DNA of 64,000 nucleotides, from contig CAJUEJ010000013.1 of NCBI GenBank assembly GCA_910585435.1, forward strand, positions 28,609-92,608. Reading direction: 5' to 3'. The stretch is from an uncultured Hungatella sp. Its GTDB lineage: Bacteria > Bacillota > Clostridia > Lachnospirales > Lachnospiraceae. Within the stretch, counting starts at the first letter, position 1. The number at the start of each line of letters is the position of its first letter. The notes under the pieces are model-generated. The model was not told where the DNA came from, did no database searches, and saw only the letters and a list, made by a program, of their open reading frames with translations. The position numbers and the translations under genes are program-made. Of this stretch, positions 34,643 through 42,045 are shown piece after piece.

Positions 34643-34698
34643 GCTGCTGTGAAAGAATTATGGAACGGATGCCGTATTTATAGAAAGGAAACGACAAT

Positions 34699-36090
34699 AT
34701 GTTTGAGAATCAATCAGAGGAACAGGCAAGACAGCAGATTTTACAGTTGGTGGAGGAGTACTGTGACCGTTTTCACAGCAGGAAGCCGTACAGGGAGGGA
34801 GACAGGATTCCCTATGCGTCCAGAGTGTATGACCGGCAGGAGATGAGGAACCTGGTGGACAGCTCCCTGGAATTCTGGCTGACCTCAGGGCGCTATACCG
34901 ATGAATTTGAGAAAAAACTGGCAGAGTACCTGCAGGTAAAATACTGTGCATTGGTAAACTCCGGTTCGTCTGCCAATCTTTTAGCATTTATGACTCTTAC
35001 GTCTCCTCTTCTAAAGGAGAGGCAGATAAAAAGAGGGGATGAGATCATCACGGTGGCAGCCGGATTTCCCACTACGGTGACGCCTATGATTCAGTACGGG
35101 GCGGTGCCGGTGTTTGTGGATGTGACGATTCCCCAGTACAACATAGATACGGACAGGCTGGAGGACGCATATTCTGAGAGGACAAAAGCAGTTATGCTTG
35201 CCCATACCCTGGGCAACCCCTTTGACCTGGCGGCAGTGAAAAGCTTCTGCGACAGGCATAATCTGTGGCTTATAGAGGATAACTGCGATGCCCTGGGGAC
35301 AAAGTACACCATTGACGGAACGGAAAAATTTTCAGGGACCATCGGAGATATAGGCACCTCCAGCTTCTATCCGCCTCACCATATGACTATGGGCGAGGGA
35401 GGAGCCGTGTACACAGACAATCCTCTTTTAAATAAGATTATCCGTTCCTTCCGGGACTGGGGGCGGGACTGCGTCTGTCCCTCCGGACATGACAACCTGT
35501 GCGGGCACCGGTTTGACCGGCAATACGGGGAGCTGCCATTAGGGTATGATCACAAATATGTGTATTCTCATTTCGGATATAACTTAAAGGCCACAGATAT
35601 GCAGGCAGCTATCGGGTGTGCACAGATAGAGAAATTCCCCTCCTTTGTGGAACGGAGGCGCCATAATTTTGACCGGCTGTACAACGGGCTGAAGGGCACG
35701 GAGGATAAGCTTATCCTGCCTGAGGCAGCGCCTGGTTCCAGGCCAAGCTGGTTCGGCTTTCTCCTTACCTGCCGGGAAGGGACTGACAGGAACCAGGTGG
35801 TTCCCTATATCGAGTCCAAAGGGGTTCAGACCCGGATGCTGTTTGCCGGAAATCTGACAAAGCATCCCTGCTTTGACCAGATGCGGGCCGCACAGGAAGG
35901 GTACCGGATCGCAGGCGATCTTAAGAATACAGATCGCATTATGAGAGATACCTTCTGGGTAGGCGTATATCCGGGAATGACCGATGAGATCATCGATTAT
36001 ATGGCAAAGGTTATCAGAGAAGCAGTTGGAAACACACAAACTTTCAGGACAGAAAACAGGAGCATGGCATGGCAAAAGAGTATGATTTAA
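34699..36090 (+). CDS. rfbH: CDP-4-dehydro-6-deoxyglucose 3-dehydratase (E1)
   Basis: A 463-residue PMP/[2Fe-2S] enzyme that removes the C3 hydroxyl of CDP-4-keto-6-deoxyglucose. The usual PLP lysine is replaced by His (H227 in SFYPPHHMTMGEGG), which is diagnostic of E1. The iron-sulphur ligands are visible as C196 (EDNCDALG) and C258-x-C260-x7-C268 (RDCVCPSGHDNLC). RBS AAAGGAAA. Its reductase partner (E3, RfbI/AscD type) and a 3,6-dideoxyhexose finishing enzyme are not in this window. It overlaps the second licD by 22 bases. Confidence 0.95.
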   Translation: MFENQSEEQARQQILQLVEEYCDRFHSRKPYREGDRIPYASRVYDRQEMRNLVDSSLEFWLTSGRYTDEFEKKLAEYLQVKYCALVNSGSSANLLAFMTLTSPLLKERQIKRGDEIITVAAGFPTTVTPMIQYGAVPVFVDVTIPQYNIDTDRLEDAYSERTKAVMLAHTLGNPFDLAAVKSFCDRHNLWLIEDNCDALGTKYTIDGTEKFSGTIGDIGTSSFYPPHHMTMGEGGAVYTDNPLLNKIIRSFRDWGRDCVCPSGHDNLCGHRFDRQYGELPLGYDHKYVYSHFGYNLKATDMQAAIGCAQIEKFPSFVERRRHNFDRLYNGLKGTEDKLILPEAAPGSRPSWFGFLLTCREGTDRNQVVPYIESKGVQTRMLFAGNLTKHPCFDQMRAAQEGYRIAGDLKNTDRIMRDTFWVGVYPGMTDEIIDYMAKVIREAVGNTQTFRTENRSMAWQKSMI

Positions 36091-36914
36091 AAGCAGTTCA
36101 TCAGGCCAACCTGAAAATATTAAAAGAGATTGACCGGATTTGCAGAAAGCACGGGATCCAGTATATGCTGGATGCAGGAACCCTGCTGGGAGCGGTGCGC
36201 CACAAGGGGTTTATTCCCTGGGATGATGACGGGGATGTGGCGTTTACCAGAGAAAACTATGAACGGTTTGCCAGGGTAGTGAGAAGGGAGCTGCCGGAGG
36301 GGATGGAATTTCTGGAGCCCAGACAGTTAGGCGGCGGCAATGCCTTTTACGATTTCACCCCAAGGATTCTGTATTTAAACAGCCAGACCCATGAGGACCA
36401 GGAAGAGATGAAGTTTTACGGCGGAAAGCTGAACCATCTGTGGGTTGATTTATTCATTCAGGATACCCTGCCGGAAAATAAAATGGCAGCATCCCTCACA
36501 AAGCTGCTTCAAACCGGGATTTACGGGCTGGCTATGGGGCACCGGTACCGTCTGGACTATTCAAAATACAATCTGGCCAGTAAGGCATTGGTAGGGGTAC
36601 TGGCCGCAATAGGAAAACACATTCCCATGAAAACCATCCGCAGGCTGCAGAGGGCGGTGGCAGTAAAGGATAACAAGAGCAAAAGCAGGCTGCGCTATTA
36701 CAGCAATTATCAGCCCGATTTTCTGTATGTAACCGTGGAGAAAGAATGGTGCGATGAGGTTGTGGATCTTCCCTTTGAAGACACGGTATTGATGGCTCCC
36801 AAGGGCTGGCACCAGGTTTTGACCTGGATATACGGCGATTATAAAAAGCTGCCGCCAAAAGAGAAGAGAGTCCCTTCCCATTCCAGTATTGAGATAAAAG
36901 TAGAGGCGCAGTAA
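36069..36914 (+). CDS. LicD-family phosphotransferase (second copy)
   Basis: A 281-residue LicD protein: YMLDAGTLLGAVRHKGFIPWDDDGDVAFTRENYERF gives the catalytic acidic cluster DDDGD. The first copy at 8087 has DDDID, so the two are related but divergent and may act on different acceptors or head groups. ATG 36069 lies seven bases after AGGAG and within rfbH, suggesting coupled translation. It probably transfers phosphocholine or another phospho-alcohol to the nascent glycan. Confidence 0.9.
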   Translation: MAKEYDLKAVHQANLKILKEIDRICRKHGIQYMLDAGTLLGAVRHKGFIPWDDDGDVAFTRENYERFARVVRRELPEGMEFLEPRQLGGGNAFYDFTPRILYLNSQTHEDQEEMKFYGGKLNHLWVDLFIQDTLPENKMAASLTKLLQTGIYGLAMGHRYRLDYSKYNLASKALVGVLAAIGKHIPMKTIRRLQRAVAVKDNKSKSRLRYYSNYQPDFLYVTVEKEWCDEVVDLPFEDTVLMAPKGWHQVLTWIYGDYKKLPPKEKRVPSHSSIEIKVEAQ

Positions 36915-36965
36915 CATTGCAAAAGCAAAAACCGCTGCCGCAGAGAAGAGAAAGCGTGAAGATAG

Positions 36966-37889
36966 ATGAAGAAGCTGTTGTCAGTAGTGGTATCCGTATA
37001 TAATGAGGAGGCTGCCTTAGAAAAATTTTACAGAGAAGCCATTCCGGTCCTTGAGAAAATTTCCTGGGACTATCAGATAGTCTTTGTCAATGACGGCAGC
37101 CGTGACAGGAGCCTGGAGATTTTAAAAAGCCTGGCAGAGAACGATGATCATGTAAAAATAGTCAGCTTTTCCAGAAATTTCGGTCATGAAGCCGCCATGA
37201 TCGCAGGCATTGATTACAGCCAGGCAGACGGCATCATCTGCATGGATGCAGATCTGCAGCATCCTGTGGAGTGCATTCCGGAGATTATAAAAAATCTGGA
37301 GGAAGGCGCCCAGGTCATCAATATGGTGCGGACGAAAAATGAGTCTGCCGGCTGGTTCAAGAACCTGGCCTCCACGGCATTTTATAAACTTATCAACATG
37401 CTTTCCGATGTGAAATTCGAAAGCAATGCCTCTGACTTCTTCGCTGTCAGCGGCCGGGTTGCCCAGGTTTTAAAAAAGGACTACCGGGAGAAGATCCGGT
37501 TTTTAAGAGGCTATGTCCAGAGCGTGGGATTTAAGAAGATCGTCATTGAATACGAGGCTCATCCCCGTATAGCAGGAGAAAGCAAATACAGTATCAGGAA
37601 GCTGTTTCAGTTTTCCGTCAATACCATTGTCTGTTTTTCCAACCTGCCGTTAAAGCTGGGAGTATTCGCCGGGCTATTTGCCGGAGTTTTAGGAGTCCTG
37701 GTGCTTGTATACACCCTGTTCACCAGAAACGGCGCGCCAAGCGGTTATGCTACCATTGTGATCCTTAACTGTTTTATGTTTGCAATCCTGTTTTTGCTGG
37801 TGGGGATAATCGGAGAATATATTGCGATTCTATTTGCAGAATTAAAGGACAGACCAATTTATATTGTGGAAGAGACTCAAAATTTATAG
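36966..37889 (+). CDS. GtrB-like polyprenyl-phosphate glycosyltransferase
   Basis: A 307-residue GT2 with a C-terminal pair of membrane helices, the layout of bactoprenol glucosyltransferase GtrB. Motifs are LSVVVSVYNEEAALEKFYREA, FVNDGSRDRSLEIL, FGHEAAMIAGIDYSQADGIICMDADLQHP (DxD) and RAVA-type SKYSIRKLFQFSVNTI before the helices. It makes an undecaprenyl-phosphate sugar for a GT-C enzyme, of which the membrane proteins at 14139, 29149 and 31091 are candidates. It is the last gene of the glycan region. Confidence 0.92.
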   Translation: MKKLLSVVVSVYNEEAALEKFYREAIPVLEKISWDYQIVFVNDGSRDRSLEILKSLAENDDHVKIVSFSRNFGHEAAMIAGIDYSQADGIICMDADLQHPVECIPEIIKNLEEGAQVINMVRTKNESAGWFKNLASTAFYKLINMLSDVKFESNASDFFAVSGRVAQVLKKDYREKIRFLRGYVQSVGFKKIVIEYEAHPRIAGESKYSIRKLFQFSVNTIVCFSNLPLKLGVFAGLFAGVLGVLVLVYTLFTRNGAPSGYATIVILNCFMFAILFLLVGIIGEYIAILFAELKDRPIYIVEETQNL

Positions 37890-37924
37890 AATGTTTTCAT
37901 AATCCTGCAGCGGTCAGAACAACT

Positions 37925-38089
37925 TTATATTTCATATTCTTTTCTGACCTCCGATATAAATGCTCTGACATCCTGATAATCCCCTGCTGCTGCCTGCTGG
38001 TGGGAGATTTCCAGATCCTTAAAGATTTGTTCGCTGCTTTTTAATGGAAACGGGCAGCCGGCTCGGCCGTGCTGAAGATACTGTGTCAT
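37925..38089 (-). CDS. 54-residue orphan small protein, antitoxin-tail-like
   Basis: ATG-to-TAA ORF of 55 codons in the 304-bp gap between the GtrB-like gene and the XRE regulator. The C-terminal half (QQAAAGDYQDVRAFISEVRKEYEI) resembles the C-terminal region of small antitoxins such as RelB/ParD-type proteins, but no DNA-binding part precedes it and no toxin gene follows. The RBS is weak (AAGAGA). It may be a degraded antitoxin or a short unknown protein. An in-frame stop lies three codons before the start. Confidence 0.4.
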   Translation of the reverse strand: MTQYLQHGRAGCPFPLKSSEQIFKDLEISHQQAAAGDYQDVRAFISEVRKEYEI

Positions 38090-38161
38090 GTAATTCTCTT
38101 AAAAAATTATAAAATATTCAAAATGGATATTAGGTCGACCTATTTAATTTTGGGTTTGGGA

Positions 38162-38190
38162 TACACTATCTCAAAAAAGGAGATAGTGTA
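38162..38190 (+). promoter_or_regulatory. RBS-sequestering inverted repeat before XRE gene
   Basis: TACACTATCTC (38162-38172) and GAGATAGTGTA (38180-38190) form an 11-bp perfect inverted repeat with the Shine-Dalgarno GGAG partly in the right arm, four bases before ATG 38194. It could be the operator for the XRE protein (autoregulation), a translation-blocking hairpin, or both. Confidence 0.65.
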
Positions 38191-38193
38191 CAC

Positions 38194-38433
38194 ATGAAAA
38201 TATGCGAGGCAACCAATAAAAGGATAGAGCAGCTGCGCAAGGAAAGACGTATGACAATATATGCTTTAACCTATCAAAGTGGAATGCCTTCATCGACGGT
38301 GAAGAGTATTATTCATGGAAAGAGCCAGAATCCAGGTATTGTTAATATTAAAAAGATCGTGGAAGGATTAGGTGTAACTATCAGGGAGTTTTACGATTCT
38401 GAAATTTTTGATGATTTGGAACCGGAGGATTAA
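38194..38433 (+). CDS. XRE-family helix-turn-helix regulator
   Basis: A 79-residue single-domain Cro/CI-type HTH protein: IEQLRKERRMTIYALTYQSGMPSSTVKSIIHGKSQNPGIVNIKKIVEGLGVTIREFYDSEIF is the five-helix HTH_3 fold with the recognition helix near SSTVKSII. It lacks a sensor domain, so regulation probably depends on concentration or a partner. The perfect inverted repeat at its own RBS suggests autorepression. It precedes the threonine/serine exporter genes by 85 bases and may regulate them; that is inferred from position. Confidence 0.88.
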   Translation: MKICEATNKRIEQLRKERRMTIYALTYQSGMPSSTVKSIIHGKSQNPGIVNIKKIVEGLGVTIREFYDSEIFDDLEPED

Positions 38434-38521
38434 GGAAATCATAGAACAGGGCAAAAGAATATTGACAAATCAAGTCTTCTATCACAAAATAGAGATAAGT
38501 TTCACATAGGAGTGTAGCGTG

Positions 38522-39298
38522 ATGGAAGATGAGAGAGAAGTGATGGAAGCAGCCATGGAGGCAGGCCATATCCTGCTGGAGAACGGCGCCGAGATATTTC
38601 GTGTGGAAGAAACCATCAATCGAATCTGTAAGCATTACGGGATTACATCCAGTAATGCTTTTGTTTTGAGTAACGGACTTTTTGCCACATCCGGCAGCAC
38701 CGCGGAAGCGTCCTTTGCCAAAGTTCTGCACATCCCTGTAAGCGGCTCCCACCTTAACCGGGTGGCGGCAGTCAACCAGCTTTCCAGGGAGATAGAAGAA
38801 AACCGATATACCATTAAGGAAGTCAGGGAACGGCTGGAGCAGATCCGCACCATGCCGGGGAAAAGCAGGCATATGCTGATATTGGCTTCCGGCATCGGCA
38901 GCGGGGCCTTCTGCTATCTGTACGGAGGCAGCCTCATTGACTGTCTGGCCGCCTTTCTGACCGGGCTGATTGTGTATGTATTCGTGCTCTTTATCAGCAG
39001 CCCCTACCTGTCAAAAATGGTCTCAGGAATTGCCGGAGGAGCAGTAGCCACCCTGTTCTGTATGATCCTGTATCATCTGGGAATCGGTGAGCATTTGAAC
39101 CAGATGATCATAGGCTCCATCATCCCTCTGGTACCGGGAGTGGCATTCACCAACGCAATCCGGGACATTGCCGACGAAAACTACATCGCCGGTTCCGTCA
39201 GGATGCTGGATGCCATGCTGGTATTCTTTGGAATTGCTATGGGAGTAGGTTTCATCTTCACCCTGTTCCAAAGACTGACAGGAGGTGGTATGCTGTGA
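38522..39298 (+). CDS. threonine/serine exporter N-terminal component (ThrE_N)
   Basis: A 258-residue protein with a cytoplasmic N-terminal domain (residues about 1-115, GHILLENGAEIFRVEETINRIC motif) followed by five hydrophobic helices; the motif GSIIPLVPGVAFTNAIRD marks the ThrE/DUF1212 family. It acts with the small C-terminal partner encoded next to export threonine, serine or small peptides. AGGAG precedes the start; GTG 38519 is an equally possible initiator. It overlaps its partner by four bases. Confidence 0.88.
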   Translation: MEDEREVMEAAMEAGHILLENGAEIFRVEETINRICKHYGITSSNAFVLSNGLFATSGSTAEASFAKVLHIPVSGSHLNRVAAVNQLSREIEENRYTIKEVRERLEQIRTMPGKSRHMLILASGIGSGAFCYLYGGSLIDCLAAFLTGLIVYVFVLFISSPYLSKMVSGIAGGAVATLFCMILYHLGIGEHLNQMIIGSIIPLVPGVAFTNAIRDIADENYIAGSVRMLDAMLVFFGIAMGVGFIFTLFQRLTGGGML

Positions 39299-39738
39299 CA
39301 GGACAAATTCTGGCCGCCACTATAGGCACCGTTGCATTTTCAGTTTTGTACAGTGTTCCCAGAGCATACTACCCCTACTGCGGATTCATAGGAGGAGTCG
39401 GCTGGCTGGTATACTGTCTTCTGATTCCCCGCAGCAGCCCTCCTGAAGCCACCTTTTTTGCCGCCATTCTGGTAGTGCTTCTCTCCAGGCTGTCCGCCGT
39501 ATGGGAGCGGTGTCCGGTCACTATCTTTCTGATCAGCGGCATCTTCCCCCTGGTGCCGGGAGGCGGTGTATACTGGACAGCCTATTACATCGTGACAAAC
39601 CAGATGGAGCTGGCAGCACAGACAGGTTTTATGGCACTGAAGGTTGCAGTTGCTATTGTGCTTGGCATCGTTCTGGTATTCCAGCTGCCTCAAAAAGTAT
39701 TTCATATTAAGAATCTGTTGAACAAGGAGAAACGCTGA
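39295..39738 (+). CDS. threonine/serine exporter C-terminal component (ThrE_2)
   Basis: A 147-residue, four- to five-helix membrane protein with VFLISGIFPLVPGGGVYWTAYYI, the second LVPG motif of split ThrE systems. It pairs with the upstream gene (GTGACA start overlapping TGA) and overlaps pyrC by one base, so the three genes are probably one transcript. Confidence 0.87.
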   Translation: MTGQILAATIGTVAFSVLYSVPRAYYPYCGFIGGVGWLVYCLLIPRSSPPEATFFAAILVVLLSRLSAVWERCPVTIFLISGIFPLVPGGGVYWTAYYIVTNQMELAAQTGFMALKVAVAIVLGIVLVFQLPQKVFHIKNLLNKEKR

Positions 39739-41024
39739 TGTTATTAATAAAAAATGGCCAAATCATTGACCCTGAATCTCAAAAAGAATACCAGGCGGAT
39801 CTGCTTCTGGACGGCCCTGTCATCGCAGGAATCGGAACCTACGAAGACGACGGAACCTGGGATACGGTTATCGACGCGTCAGGCTGCGTTGTAGCCCCGG
39901 GCCTGGTAGACGTCCACGTCCATTTCCGCGACCCTGGACAGCTCCACAAAGAGGACATTCACACAGGTGCTGCCGCTGCCGCCGCCGGAGGCTTTACCAC
40001 CGTAATCACCATGGCAAACACTGTCCCTCCGGTAGATACCGTGGAAACTCTTTGCTACATCATAGAAGAGGGAAAAAAGACCGGCATTCATGTGCTTCCT
40101 GCCGCCGCCATATCCAAAGGAATGGAAGGTAAAGAGCTGACGGACATGGAAGACCTGAAAGCAGCAGGTGCCGTCGGCTTCACTGACGACGGGAAGCCCC
40201 TCATGGATCAGAAGCTGGTAGAACGTGCCATGAACCAGGCTGCCAGACTGGATGTCCCCCTAAGCTTTCACGAAGAAGACCCCTCCTTTATCAAAGACCC
40301 TGGAATCAACCATGGTGCTGTGTCCGATAAACTGGGCATCTATGGCTCCCCGGCCCAGGCAGAAGAAAGCCTGACAGCCAGAGACTGCCGGATAGCCCTT
40401 GGTACTGGAGCTGCTGTAAATATTCAGCATATCAGTTCACGAAATACGGTACAGACAATACGCGCAGCCAGACAGGCAGGCGCCCGGGTGTACGCTGAGG
40501 TAACACCTCACCATTTCACTCTGACTGAGGAGGCTGTTCTGGAGAAAGGAACTCTTGCCAAGATGAATCCGCCTCTCAGGACTGAGGCGGACAGGCAGGC
40601 GCTGATACAGGGGCTGAAGGACGGAACCATAGACCTTATCGCTACGGACCATGCGCCTCACAGTCCGGAAGAAAAGGCTAAGCCTTTGACAGAAGCTCCC
40701 AGCGGAATCATCGGTCTGGAAACCGCTCTGGCACTGGCAATTACGGAATTGGCAATCCCCGGCCACTTAAGCCTGTCTCAGATAATAGAAAAAATGAGTT
40801 TGAATCCGGCAAAGCTGTATCACTTGCCATGCGGCTGCATAGAACCTGGCGCTCCTGGGGATATAGTAATCTTTAACCCTACAGAGACGTGGACTGTAAA
40901 AAAATTCCATTCCAAATCTTCCAATTCACCTTTTACAGGACGGCAATTAACGGGAAAAGTTAAATGGACAATCTGTGATGGGAAAGTAGTTTATAAGGAT
41001 TCAGAAGAGGTTGTTCACAGATAA
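39738..41024 (+). CDS. pyrC: dihydroorotase
   Basis: A 428-residue type-I dihydroorotase (amidohydrolase) of pyrimidine synthesis. Zinc ligands are H60 and H62 in GLVDVHVHFRDPGQ, with later GFTDDGKP, INIQHISSR-type (VNIQHISS) and IATDHAPHSPEEK motifs giving the remaining His and catalytic Asp. ATG follows AAGGAGAAACGCTG and overlaps the ThrE_2 stop. The coding strand is C-rich compared with the neighbours, like the LicC-CobD fusion gene. Confidence 0.95.
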   Translation: MLLIKNGQIIDPESQKEYQADLLLDGPVIAGIGTYEDDGTWDTVIDASGCVVAPGLVDVHVHFRDPGQLHKEDIHTGAAAAAAGGFTTVITMANTVPPVDTVETLCYIIEEGKKTGIHVLPAAAISKGMEGKELTDMEDLKAAGAVGFTDDGKPLMDQKLVERAMNQAARLDVPLSFHEEDPSFIKDPGINHGAVSDKLGIYGSPAQAEESLTARDCRIALGTGAAVNIQHISSRNTVQTIRAARQAGARVYAEVTPHHFTLTEEAVLEKGTLAKMNPPLRTEADRQALIQGLKDGTIDLIATDHAPHSPEEKAKPLTEAPSGIIGLETALALAITELAIPGHLSLSQIIEKMSLNPAKLYHLPCGCIEPGAPGDIVIFNPTETWTVKKFHSKSSNSPFTGRQLTGKVKWTICDGKVVYKDSEEVVHR

Positions 41025-41140
41025 TCTGAGAGGTTTCCGAGAGGAGGTGTGCGCTGGCCTCAATCAATATTTGAAAGGCAGTTATCGTATAATACGCAAA
41101 AATAGGAGTGCCGAAGCCCCCCCCATTTCGCTAAACCCAC

Positions 41141-41169
41141 TTGCAAAATTTGCGGTGTTGGTTTATAAT
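41141..41169 (+). promoter_or_regulatory. promoter for a candidate antisense RNA
   Basis: TTGCAA (41141-41146), 17-bp spacer, TATAAT (41164-41169) on the plus strand, with no plausible protein-coding gene directly downstream. Transcription from about 41176 would run antisense to the toxin 3' end. Confidence 0.65.
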
Positions 41170-41175
41170 CAGCTT

Positions 41176-41295
41176 AGAAGTCGGAGGATATTGCGGATCC
41201 GATGGTTGTTCAATCGGAAACAAGTAATCAATAAAAAAAGAAACGGATTACAAGGCTATCCTCTATTGCAGTAGAAGATAGTCTTTTCCGTTACT
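41176..41295 (+). ncRNA. candidate antisense RNA of a type I toxin-antitoxin pair
   Basis: Predicted transcript from the promoter at 41141-41169 through the stem-loop at 41242-41292, overlapping the last codon and 3' UTR of the toxin-like gene on the opposite strand. The exact ends are not determined. It is inferred from promoter placement and toxin context. Confidence 0.45.
41242..41292 (-). terminator. stem-loop terminator of the toxin-like mRNA
   Basis: AACGGA/TCCGTT and AGGCTATC/GATAGTCTT pair around a short loop. On the minus strand the stem is followed by a T-run (bases 41240 to 41230), giving an efficient terminator for the toxin-like gene. Confidence 0.75.
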
Positions 41296-41374
41296 TGCGG
41301 TTATGTTTATTGTCTATGTATGTCAAGGCTGAAAAAATTACCAGCACCAACGTAAGCACTTCTAACGTATTCAT
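41291..41374 (-). CDS. 27-residue holin-like toxin, probable type I toxin
   Basis: ATG-to-TAA ORF of 28 codons with a perfect AAAGGAGG five bases before the start. The product is one hydrophobic helix (VLTLVLVIFSALTY) followed by a charged tail (IDNKHNRK), the layout of the short 'putative holin-like toxin' peptides of Firmicutes type I toxin-antitoxin systems. The gene has its own terminator and an opposing promoter, which agrees with antisense control. It would act at the membrane. It sits in the 579-bp gap between pyrC and the HIT gene; the rest of that gap (41025-41140, 41375-41545) holds no recognisable gene. Confidence 0.75.
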   Translation of the reverse strand: MNTLEVLTLVLVIFSALTYIDNKHNRK

Positions 41375-41546
41375 ACCGACCTCCTTTCCGTTTCCAGAAA
41401 GGACAACAGCAGACTATCCCTACCTGCTCTAATCTGACTAAGGGAATTATGGCACGTTATGTCGAATAATGCTATAAAAGATTTAAAGTTAAAAGATTTA
41501 AACTCAATTATTTTCCAAATTCTTCTGTACTCCCCCCACATACATA

Positions 41547-41555
41547 TGGTATAAT
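41547..41555 (+). promoter_or_regulatory. extended -10 promoter of the HIT gene
   Basis: TGGTATAAT (41547-41555), an extended -10 with a poor -35, about 50 bases before the HIT start codon. Confidence 0.6.
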
Positions 41556-41603
41556 AAAACCCGATATATAACGTCCAAAAACTATGAAAAAAGGAGAAGA
41601 ACC

Positions 41604-42026
41604 ATGAAAGATCAAAATTGCGCATATTGCATGCAGGGGGAATTAGTAGCAAAATTCGGATATCCGGTCTGCCAGATGAAATCGGGCTATCTCTACATTT
41701 TCAAAGAGCAAAGCAAACCCGGCCGCGTAATTCTGGCATACAAGGATCATGTAAGCGAGATGGTTGACATCAGCGACGAGGACAGGAATGAATTCTTCGC
41801 AGAGGTTGCCCAGGTAGGCAAAGTCATCCACAAGCTCTTTAAGCCGGACAAAGTAAATTATGGTGCATACGGCGATACCGGCTGCCATCTGCATATGCAC
41901 ATTGTTCCCAAATACAAAGACAAAGACGAGTGGGGAAGTACCTTCCAGATGAATCCGGACAAGGTATATTTAACCGACGAGGAATATGAGGCCATGGCCG
42001 AAAAATTCCGGGAAGCATTAAAATAA
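41604..42026 (+). CDS. HIT-family nucleotide hydrolase/transferase
   Basis: A 140-residue histidine-triad protein. The catalytic motif HLHMHIVPKYKDK follows YGAYGDTGC, and the N-terminal CAYCMQGE carries a Cys pair as in zinc-containing HIT proteins. Members cleave nucleoside phosphoramidates or dinucleotides; the substrate here is unknown. RBS AAAGGAGAAGAACC. The ABC-F gene starts 20 bases downstream. Confidence 0.92.
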   Translation: MKDQNCAYCMQGELVAKFGYPVCQMKSGYLYIFKEQSKPGRVILAYKDHVSEMVDISDEDRNEFFAEVAQVGKVIHKLFKPDKVNYGAYGDTGCHLHMHIVPKYKDKDEWGSTFQMNPDKVYLTDEEYEAMAEKFREALK

Positions 42027-42045
42027 TAAGAGGATTTAAAATAAT

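Noticed and set aside
34277..34697. Three overlapping minus-strand ORFs rich in Leu, Gln, Ser and Arg repeats
   Set aside because: They are translations of the tandem repeat on the antisense strand in all three frames; no RBS and no conserved sequence.
41011..41274. 87-codon ORF overlapping the pyrC stop
   Set aside because: Sequence is not protein-like, starts inside pyrC, and overlaps the antisense RNA promoter region.
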